Source of the DNA: Acidobacteriota bacterium
GTDB taxonomy: Bacteria > Acidobacteriota > UBA6911 > RPQK01 > JADFOI01
Assembly (NCBI GenBank): GCA_022545645.1
Contig: JACZQQ010000183.1
Location: forward strand, 1-5,466
DNA length: 5,466 bases
Direction of reading: 5' to 3'
Under the pieces are notes generated by a model. It did no database searches. It had not been told where the DNA came from and worked only from the letters and a program-made list of their open reading frames with translations. A program made the position numbers and the translations under genes. Below are positions 1 to 4,564 of the stretch, piece by piece (the first letter of the stretch is position 1; each line of letters opens with the position of its first letter).

Positions 1-295
1 CGTCGCTAGGAGCAAAGCGAGCGGAATACACTCCCGGTATGCCGTCCAGAGCGTCCACCAGGAGTCCTGAGTCTTCAGCCAGTGTGGGGAGCCCGGTCAG
101 TCGGTGATAGTGCTCAGCTTTGAGACGCGCGTTTTCGGCGAAAGTCGTACCGGATTCAAGGGCTTCGGGAAGATCGTCTCGTCCCAGCAGAAACTCGAAT
201 TCGATGTTGAAGAGTGAGAGGGCCGAGCAAATCTCCCGGACCTTGCCTCTATTTTGGGTTGCCAGAAGGAATCGCAACTTGCTGATCGGAGTCAC
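1..295 (-). CDS. rdgB: RdgB/HAM1-family non-canonical purine NTP pyrophosphatase, N-terminal half (cut by window edge)
   Basis: This protein hydrolyses ITP, dITP and XTP to the monophosphate plus pyrophosphate, keeping deaminated purines out of DNA and RNA; it acts in the cytosol. About 98 codons are present of a family length near 200, and the frame runs open through position 1. Visible motifs are LLATQNRGKVREI (residues 10-22), the family's T-x-N-x-x-K nucleotide-binding signature; TFAENARLKA (51-60); and AEDSGLLVDALDGIPGVYSA (73-92), whose D75 matches the catalytic aspartate. There is no ATG. A TAA stop lies six codons upstream of the GTG at 295, so GTG 295 is the longest plausible start; TTG at 277 is the alternative. 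The Shine-Dalgarno signal is weak, and the first 47 nt overlap the end of rph, suggesting translational coupling. The identification is firm; the start is less certain. Confidence 0.93.
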   Translation of the reverse strand, partial: MTPISKLRFLLATQNRGKVREICSALSLFNIEFEFLLGRDDLPEALESGTTFAENARLKAEHYHRLTGLPTLAEDSGLLVDALDGIPGVYSARFAPSD

Positions 296-1055
296 TTTGA
301 AACAGATCTGTTAAATTTTCGAGTTGCTCTTCGAGAACAAGTTGCTGCTGCACGATCAGGTCTTGGATGCCGCTTTTGGCCAGATCCAGAAGTGCTTCCA
401 GGTGAGAACGTGAAAAAGGCTTTTCCTCAGCTGTTCCCTGGACTTCAACAAAGAGACCCTGACCGGTCATGACCACATTCATGTCCACTTCAGCTGCCAT
501 ATCCTCTTCATAGGCGAGATCCAGACAGGGCTCTCCGTCAACAATACCTACGCTGACGGCTGCTACATAGTCTAAGAGAGCAGGCTTATCCAGGCTCCCA
601 TCTTCCTGAAGTTTTGCCATGGCTAGTGCCAGGGCTACGAAGGCCCCCGTAATGGAGGCTGTTCGGGTTCCCCCGTCGGCCTGAATGACGTCACAATCCA
701 ACCAGATGGTCCTTTCCTTCAGAGCATGCATGTCGACAACGGAACGAAGTGATCGGCCAATCAGTCGTTGAATTTCCTGGGTTCGTCCGGAAGGTTTTCC
801 CTTGGTGGCATCTCGAGTCATCCTTGTTCCCGTCGAACGGGGTATCATGCCGTATTCGGAAGTGACCCAGCCTTTTTTACTGCCCCGCAAAAATGAAGGG
901 ACCTTTTCATCAATGCTGGCCGTGCAGATGACCCGGGTGTCTCCGCATTCAATGAGTGCCGAACCTTCTGCATGCTTGTTGTATGCAGGTGTAATGGTCA
1001 CCGTGCGCATTTGGTTCAGTGGACGCTCATCACCTCGATCGGGCATTTCGGACAT
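249..1055 (-). CDS. rph: RNase PH (phosphorolytic tRNA 3'-end exoribonuclease)
   Basis: RNase PH trims extra nucleotides from tRNA precursor 3' ends using phosphate, releasing nucleoside diphosphates, and works as a cytosolic hexameric ring. From the ATG at 1055 it is 268 residues. Landmarks are KHAEGSALIECGDT (28-41), SGRTQEIQRLIGRSLR (89-104) with R91 in the phosphate site, CDVIQADGGTRTASITGA (121-138), and YEEDMAAEVDMNVVMTG (182-198), whose D185 and D191 match the catalytic aspartates D178 and D184 of E. coli. The frame is open back to 1157, but that would overlap the preceding gene by about 100 nt and add residues unlike the family. ATG 1055 lies 1 nt after the preceding stop codon; ATG 1046 is also possible. 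The conserved fold ends near residue 243, and the last 25 or so residues are an extra tail, most of which is encoded over the start of rdgB. Confidence 0.96.
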   Translation of the reverse strand: MSEMPDRGDERPLNQMRTVTITPAYNKHAEGSALIECGDTRVICTASIDEKVPSFLRGSKKGWVTSEYGMIPRSTGTRMTRDATKGKPSGRTQEIQRLIGRSLRSVVDMHALKERTIWLDCDVIQADGGTRTASITGAFVALALAMAKLQEDGSLDKPALLDYVAAVSVGIVDGEPCLDLAYEEDMAAEVDMNVVMTGQGLFVEVQGTAEEKPFSRSHLEALLDLAKSGIQDLIVQQQLVLEEQLENLTDLFQSDSDQQVAIPSGNPK

Positions 1056-1056
1056 T

Positions 1057-1686
1057 CTACATAAAGGGTTCCCGAATGGAAACATGTCCGGCCAGAGTGG
1101 GGCGTTCCCGTCCTTCAACCAAAAATCTGATCTGTTTGATTTCCTGGATATTTTCAATCAGCGATCGAGTTATCGAATAGAGGGCGGAAAGCTCGGCTGC
1201 TACACCCCCGACTGCCGGATAAATGATCTCCTGGGACAGATCCACAAGCGCGGTTCCGTCCTCCAGTAAATAAACCTGTCGCAGTTTGGCCCGTTCAGAA
1301 AAGACTTGAAAGCCTTCCTTTGTGGAGGGACCTTTGAGGACTTCATGAATGATCTGACGGGCAGTGAGAATAATATCTTCGGTCAGGAATATGGATCGTG
1401 TCTCTAAAGTCAGCAGGTCGGGATGAGGAGCCATGACCCCGGGCTGATAAAAGTACAGCCTAATGGTCAGATCGCCGGAGCTGCGTGCCTCTAATGCGCT
1501 GGATTCGACATCGAGCCTGTTCTGATCGACGTTGCTCACATCCTCCTGATGCTGACGCTCGATGTTGTAGAGGTAAAGCGTCACCATGACGACCAGGGAA
1601 ACCAAAGCCAAGGCGATAAGGATGGTTCGGTGTTCCTTCGTGACCTGGCTCATTCTGGAGCTAAGGATGTTCTTTAGTTTATTCAC
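1057..1686 (-). CDS. Membrane-anchored GerMN-domain protein
   Basis: This is a 209-residue protein with a short positively charged N-terminus, one membrane segment at about 21-40, a polar stalk, and a GerMN domain at about 73-207. Family-like features are RLYFYQPG (76-83), the LKGP turn (117-120), LEDGTALVDLS (141-151) and FLVEGRERPTLAGH (188-201). GerMN domains occur in spore-germination protein GerM and in many non-spore-formers, usually beside or fused to cell-wall amidases; their molecular role is not settled. The topology implies the domain faces the periplasm. The start is GTG at 1686, whose GTGA overlaps the amidase stop by 4 nt. It has the best Shine-Dalgarno match in the window, GGAAGGA with a 7-nt spacer. 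Direct overlap with the amidase suggests a shared role at the cell wall. This could be a GerM homologue, but sporulation cannot be inferred, so no symbol is assigned. Confidence 0.85.
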   Translation of the reverse strand: MNKLKNILSSRMSQVTKEHRTILIALALVSLVVMVTLYLYNIERQHQEDVSNVDQNRLDVESSALEARSSGDLTIRLYFYQPGVMAPHPDLLTLETRSIFLTEDIILTARQIIHEVLKGPSTKEGFQVFSERAKLRQVYLLEDGTALVDLSQEIIYPAVGGVAAELSALYSITRSLIENIQEIKQIRFLVEGRERPTLAGHVSIREPFM

Positions 1687-3218
1687 TCCAGGTTCCTTCC
1701 CTGCAGAAAGGTATCCACTGCGGAAGTTATGGTGCGGGCGACCTGCTCCTGAAACTCCATCGAGCTGAGTCTCCGGTAGTCCTCAGGATTGGTCAAAAAA
1801 CCCATTTCGATCAGCACTGCCGGTGCCGTGACGGGAGCCAGGCCAGCCAGAGGAATTTCGGCCACCCTGTTTTCGACTCCCCAAAGCAGATTGAGTTCCT
1901 CCTGAAGTAACTCCGCAAGTTCACGGCTTGAGCCGAGATATGTTTGTTGGCCTTCTTCCCAACGGACAAGCTTGTCGTTGTCCTCAAATGTTCTCGAGGG
2001 TGGTCGTCTTGGTGAGAAAAATGCTGGGCCCTCCTGGTTGGGCTTGAGCATCACCGGTTCATTATCTTCGGAGTACTTGTGCAGGTAGACTACAGGCCCA
2101 CGTGTTTTGGGAGACGGGGAGCCTCCCACATGAATGCTGAGATAGACCTGGGAGCGATAATAATTTCCTATCGATCCTCGCTGCTCAACCGCTAATTCTA
2201 CATCGCGAGTACGAGTCAACATGCCTTGATGTCCGCTTTCCTTGAGCAAGTTCCCGATGCGTCTGGCAACTCGCAGAGTCAAGTGTTTTTCTGCGATTCC
2301 TTCCGGGGAGTTCACTCCGAAATCTCTTCCTCCATGGCCCGGATCGATGGTGATGAGATTGCCCGGCTCTTGCGGGGAGGAAGATGGTACCGATCCCTCA
2401 GAAGGGCTCTGCTCAGGAGAATCGGGCTCGCTTTCAGAGCCCAAATTCGACATGTTTGGGGGGCCGTAAATATCAACGACCTTTCTGACCGGAGCCGTCA
2501 GGGTCAGTTGTCGGAAGTTGTTGTAAAGATCCCCTTTTTGAATGCGGAAGGTTCCGTAAATATTGCTGGAGTCGAAGTCCACGGAAGAAACCAGGCGACG
2601 ATCTGGGGGAATTGCGGAAAACTCCGGCCGAACCAGGAACTGGTCAAAAGTGACCTGAATGTAATCCTTGAATTCTCGGACTTGAATGGGAGCATTGAGA
2701 CTGGATTGAAAAACCACTCTTACACGATCCGGATAGTTGCTCACTTTGACCTGGACTGGGTTTTCCGCCAGTGCCTCTACCCGATACCGCATGTCAGACA
2801 CCTTACTAAACCTGCGGTTGACCAACAGGGGCAATGCCTTGGACAGGAAGTCTTCACTCACATACCAGTTGTTGGGTGCTCTTTTCCAAGCGGGTGCTGC
2901 CAAAAGGATGTACTCGGTGTCGAACCTTACCAGGGGGCGCCCATTCACCAGTTGTAAGTTTCCACGGGAACCTGCAATCGTTAAGACCTCCCCGTTTTCC
3001 ATCAGCTCTAACCCAACGATATCGGCGAAGTCTTTCAGAGGGTAATAGGTCTGACCTCCCCGTTGGTAGGAGTGAATGGTACGCTTGTTCTGGCCTATCC
3101 AGACTTCAAGATCTCCAGATACGGCGGCCGCCTGAGGCGAGAACGGGGCACCCACCGTGAAGGGGAGGGCCAGGCAAAACACACAGCAGCCAACCAGCCA
3201 GAAGCGTTTCGGGTTCAT
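1683..3218 (-). CDS. Secreted N-acetylmuramoyl-L-alanine amidase (Amidase_3) with N-terminal stalk and AMIN-like region
   Basis: This zinc hydrolase cleaves the bond between N-acetylmuramic acid and L-alanine in peptidoglycan and acts in the periplasm, typically in cell separation. The 511 residues begin with a signal peptide (about 1-32, hydrophobic core 8-22). Next is a segment resembling the copper-amine-oxidase N-terminal/stalk fold (about 38-135), a beta-rich AMIN-like region (about 153-252) and a Ser/Pro/Glu-rich linker (about 258-286). The catalytic domain follows (287-510). Visible active-site motifs are IDPGHGGRDFG (291-301, zinc ligand H295), EKHLTL (310-315, zinc ligand E310), LSIHVGGS (360-367, zinc ligand H363) and VLIEMGFLTNPED (468-480, catalytic E471). 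The family's usual small or acidic residues after the third ligand (SIHANA-like) are replaced by VGG. No Shine-Dalgarno precedes the ATG at 3218, and a TATAAT box is only 8 nt away. The stop overlaps the GerMN gene start. The N-terminal domain assignments are softer than the amidase call. Confidence 0.95.
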   Translation of the reverse strand: MNPKRFWLVGCCVFCLALPFTVGAPFSPQAAAVSGDLEVWIGQNKRTIHSYQRGGQTYYPLKDFADIVGLELMENGEVLTIAGSRGNLQLVNGRPLVRFDTEYILLAAPAWKRAPNNWYVSEDFLSKALPLLVNRRFSKVSDMRYRVEALAENPVQVKVSNYPDRVRVVFQSSLNAPIQVREFKDYIQVTFDQFLVRPEFSAIPPDRRLVSSVDFDSSNIYGTFRIQKGDLYNNFRQLTLTAPVRKVVDIYGPPNMSNLGSESEPDSPEQSPSEGSVPSSSPQEPGNLITIDPGHGGRDFGVNSPEGIAEKHLTLRVARRIGNLLKESGHQGMLTRTRDVELAVEQRGSIGNYYRSQVYLSIHVGGSPSPKTRGPVVYLHKYSEDNEPVMLKPNQEGPAFFSPRRPPSRTFEDNDKLVRWEEGQQTYLGSSRELAELLQEELNLLWGVENRVAEIPLAGLAPVTAPAVLIEMGFLTNPEDYRRLSSMEFQEQVARTITSAVDTFLQGRNLE

Positions 3219-3226
3219 CAGTTGGA

Positions 3227-3232
3227 ATTATA
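3227..3232 (-). promoter_or_regulatory. TATAAT -10 box of the amidase-gerMN-rph-rdgB unit
   Basis: A perfect consensus -10 hexamer lies 8 nt upstream of the amidase ATG. The usual spacing puts the transcript start about 2 nt before the start codon, and no Shine-Dalgarno is present, which together suggest a leaderless mRNA. No recognisable -35 hexamer is found at 16-18 bp. Confidence 0.5.
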
Positions 3233-3239
3233 GCTCAGA

Positions 3240-3254
3240 GCGCCCTTCGGGCGC
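3240..3254. repeat. Perfect hairpin GCGCCC-TTC-GGGCGC in front of the amidase promoter
   Basis: A 6-bp stem with the same TTC/GAA loop as the hairpins at 3307 and 4457. It covers the position where a -35 box for the TATAAT at 3232-3227 would lie, so it could act as an operator or as a weak end point for lpxC transcription. Confidence 0.75.
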
Positions 3255-3289
3255 GTTCTCAAGCGAGCTCCGCGCGCTTTCGTGCGTTT

Positions 3290-3309
3290 GTGCTGTGGTG
3301 CTGTGGTGC
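3290..3309. repeat. Octamer GTGCTGTG repeated 2.5 times
   Basis: Copies are at 3290-3297 and 3298-3305, then GTGC to 3309, running into the hairpin at 3307-3323. The period is 8 bp. Confidence 0.85.
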
Positions 3310-3323
3310 GCGCTTCGCGCGCA
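3307..3323. repeat. GC-rich perfect hairpin TGCGCGC-TTC-GCGCGCA
   Basis: A 7-bp stem with a 3-nt loop. Its inner 15 bases are identical to 4457-4471. It is flanked on one side by an octamer array and on the other by a heptamer array. Confidence 0.85.
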
Positions 3324-3357
3324 GAAAATAGAAAATAGAGGATAGAAAATAGTAAAA
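3323..3357. repeat. Heptamer array, unit AGAAAAT, about five copies
   Basis: Perfect copies are at 3323-3329, 3330-3336 and 3344-3350; a variant AGAGGAT is at 3337-3343 and a degraded copy AGTAAAA at 3351-3357. The phase is kept throughout. The array starts at the last base of the adjacent hairpin. Confidence 0.9.
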
Positions 3358-3365
3358 GGAATTCG

Positions 3366-3382
3366 TTTTGAATTTTGAATTT
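3366..3382. repeat. Heptamer TTTTGAA repeated 2.4 times
   Basis: Copies are at 3366-3372 and 3373-3379, followed by TTT, directly abutting the hairpin at 3383-3397. The period is 7 bp, as in the other arrays, but the unit is unrelated in sequence. Confidence 0.7.
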
Positions 3383-3397
3383 CCGGCCTCTGGCCGG
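3383..3397. repeat. Perfect hairpin CCGGCC-TCT-GGCCGG just after lpxC
   Basis: A 6-bp stem with a 3-nt loop, 3 bp past the lpxC stop. On the transcribed strand it is followed by an A-rich, not T-rich, run, so it does not look like a rho-independent terminator. It could protect the mRNA 3' end or belong to the repeat family. Confidence 0.7.
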
Positions 3398-3400
3398 CGC

Positions 3401-4282
3401 TCAAGCGCTGAGACGGGCGCTTTCCACTCGGAGAAGATCTGCTTCCTTGACCTTGCGACACAGCGTGGGGTCGCGTACCAGAGCCGTTGCCAGGTCGGTG
3501 TGCAAAGCGTGACCGGCTTTGTGAGCCTTAATGTGGCCAATGAGGGGATAGCCGCACAGGGAGATGTCACCAATCAGATCCAGTGTCTTATGCCGGACAA
3601 ATTCGTCTGGAGAGCGCAACGGTCCATTCATGATTTCCGTCTCGCTCAAAACCACAGCATTCTCGAAGGATCCGCCTCGAATCAGTCCCTTTCTACGCAG
3701 TTCCTCGACTTCCGAACGGAAACCGAAGGTTCTCGCGAAAGCGATCTCTTTGGCGTATGCCTCGGAGGTCATTTCCAGGTCCAGGATCTGATGCCCGATG
3801 GCGGGATGGGCAAAATCGATTTCATAGGAGATTCGAAAAGTTGAACAAGGTTCAATCGAGATAAATTTACTCCCCTCCTGCAAACGAAAAGGTTTTTGGA
3901 CTTTCAGAAAGGTCCGATCCTTCTCTTGTGTCTGAACCCCCGCCTTCTGGACCATCTCCACAAATGGAAGTGCAGAACCATCCAGGATGGGGACTTCCAG
4001 TGAACTGATATCAATGTACAGGTTGTCGAGACCGAGACCGTACAGTGCCGACAGGACGTGTTCCACGGTCGAGAGCATCACGCCCTTCTTCATCAACGTG
4101 GTTGCCAGGACCACCCGGGAGACCCGTTCGCGTAATGCCTCGATTTCAAACCCTTGAAGATCCACGCGTCTAAAGACGATCCCGGTGTCCGCAGGTGCAG
4201 GGTTCAGTTCCAAGGATACCTGGCAGCCTGTGTGAAGGCCGATTCCGGAAATTTGAACCGGATTTTGGATGGTTGCTTGCAT
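3401..4282 (-). CDS. lpxC: UDP-3-O-acyl-N-acetylglucosamine deacetylase
   Basis: LpxC removes the N-acetyl group from UDP-3-O-acyl-GlcNAc, the committed step of lipid A synthesis, and acts in the cytosol. It is 293 residues, near the usual length of about 300. Key sites are SGIGLHTG (12-19); LSTVEHVLSAL (70-80) with E74 and zinc ligand H75; DGSALPF (101-107); ARTFGF (183-188); GGSFENAVV (203-211); DEFVRHKTLDLIGD (226-239) with zinc ligands H231 and D235; and KAGHAL (255-260) with catalytic H258. All residues expected of an active enzyme are present. The ATG at 4282 is supported by the family N-terminus and by an in-frame TGA two codons upstream. The nearby Shine-Dalgarno is weak (GAGA). The gene is bracketed by two repeat-rich gaps of 182 and 282 bp, so it is probably transcribed separately from both neighbours. 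Confidence 0.97.
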   Translation of the reverse strand: MQATIQNPVQISGIGLHTGCQVSLELNPAPADTGIVFRRVDLQGFEIEALRERVSRVVLATTLMKKGVMLSTVEHVLSALYGLGLDNLYIDISSLEVPILDGSALPFVEMVQKAGVQTQEKDRTFLKVQKPFRLQEGSKFISIEPCSTFRISYEIDFAHPAIGHQILDLEMTSEAYAKEIAFARTFGFRSEVEELRRKGLIRGGSFENAVVLSETEIMNGPLRSPDEFVRHKTLDLIGDISLCGYPLIGHIKAHKAGHALHTDLATALVRDPTLCRKVKEADLLRVESARLSA

Positions 4283-4295
4283 CTGATCAGTCTCA

Positions 4296-4311
4296 AGAAA
4301 ACTGCTTTTCT
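4296..4311 (-). promoter_or_regulatory. Hairpin in the lpxC leader
   Basis: AGAAAA-GCAG-TTTTCT on the minus strand forms a 6-bp stem with a 4-nt loop, ending 13 nt before the lpxC ATG. It lies between the start codon and a strong AGGAG (4321-4317). Folding would shorten the AGGAG-to-ATG distance from 34 to about 18 nt, still longer than usual. Any role in translation is inference. Confidence 0.35.
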
Positions 4312-4456
4312 ACAGACTCCTCCCCCTCTGGAACCCTTACACGCAAGAAGTGAGCCAAAGACCAAAACACAGCAGATATGGACATCTTGCGGTGAAGGAG
4401 CGATCTCGCTTGTGAGTCCTGTGCTACAAAGGTGTTGCTTATAAGAGACAGTCGGA

Positions 4457-4471
4457 GCGCGCTTCGCGCGC
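4457..4471. repeat. GC-rich perfect hairpin GCGCGC-TTC-GCGCGC
   Basis: A 6-bp stem with a 3-nt loop, identical to the 15-mer at 3308-3322. On the minus strand its centre reads GCGAAGC, a heptanucleotide known to form an unusually stable DNA mini-hairpin. Downstream on the minus strand there are only scattered T residues, so it is at best a weak terminator for the LolA-like gene. Confidence 0.85.
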
Positions 4472-4492
4472 GTTCCAGGTTCCAGGTTCCAA
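4472..4492. repeat. Three tandem copies of heptamer GTTCCAG
   Basis: Copies are at 4472-4478, 4479-4485 and 4486-4492 (the last ends in A). The array directly abuts the GC hairpin at 4457-4471, the same arrangement as the array at 3323-3357 next to its hairpin. Confidence 0.9.
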
Positions 4493-4532
4493 CTGTGGTT
4501 GGCTGCCAGTTGTCAGGGGAGCGGTGTTTTTC

Positions 4533-4556
4533 TGGTCAGGTGGTCAGGCGGTCAGG
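4533..4556. repeat. Three tandem copies of octamer TGGTCAGG
   Basis: Two perfect copies (4533-4540, 4541-4548) and a third with one change (CGGTCAGG, 4549-4556) lie 9 bp beyond the stop of the LolA-like gene. The period is 8 bp. Confidence 0.9.
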
Positions 4557-4564
4557 GTTATCCC

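Larger units (their letters stand above)
3219..3400. other. Repeat-dense gap between lpxC and the amidase operon
   Basis: The 182 bp are almost entirely repeat: three perfect hairpins (3240-3254, 3307-3323, 3383-3397), an octamer array (3290-3309), a heptamer array (3323-3357) and a second heptamer motif TTTTGAA (3366-3382). The promoter of the amidase operon sits at its left end. No coding frame or classical terminator is supported. Confidence 0.75.
4283..4564. other. Non-coding gap between the LolA-like gene and lpxC
   Basis: No gene is supported in these 282 bp. Going right to left it holds an octamer array (4533-4556), a heptamer array (4472-4492), a GC hairpin (4457-4471), a stretch resembling a Tn5 mosaic end (4433-4451), about 110 bp of plain sequence that must include the lpxC promoter, a purine-rich tract with AGGAG (about 4316-4328, minus strand) and a hairpin just before lpxC (4296-4311). 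No tRNA, riboswitch or clear rho-independent terminator was recognised. Confidence 0.6.

Noticed and set aside
1056..1157. Longer N-terminus for RNase PH starting at 1157
   Set aside because: It would overlap the GerMN gene by about 100 nt, and its residues do not resemble the family N-terminus, which begins at about MPDRGDERP.
802..1269. 155-codon plus-strand frame across the rph/GerMN boundary
   Set aside because: Shadow of two overlapping-boundary genes, with no domain and no independent start signal.
1057..1686. Evidence of sporulation from the GerMN domain
   Set aside because: GerMN domains are widespread in non-spore-formers and lpxC indicates a lipid A-producing diderm; no other sporulation gene is present.
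2226..2957. 243-codon open frame on the plus strand, antisense to the amidase gene
   Set aside because: It lies wholly inside a gene with clear active-site motifs, its translation has no recognisable domain, and its length is typical of antisense shadows.
3290..3382. CRISPR array
   Set aside because: The repeats are 7-8 bp, directly tandem and without spacers; no cas gene is present.
3240..3397. Rho-independent terminator after lpxC
   Set aside because: The hairpins are strong, but on the transcribed strand none is followed by a T-run; the hairpin at 3383-3397 is followed by A-rich sequence.
3368..3844. 158-codon plus-strand frame over the 3' part of lpxC and the adjoining repeat gap
   Set aside because: It is antisense to well-conserved LpxC motifs and begins in repeat sequence; no family features are seen.
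4283..4440. tRNA, small RNA or riboswitch in the lpxC upstream gap
   Set aside because: No cloverleaf, T-loop consensus or known riboswitch core was found on either strand by eye.
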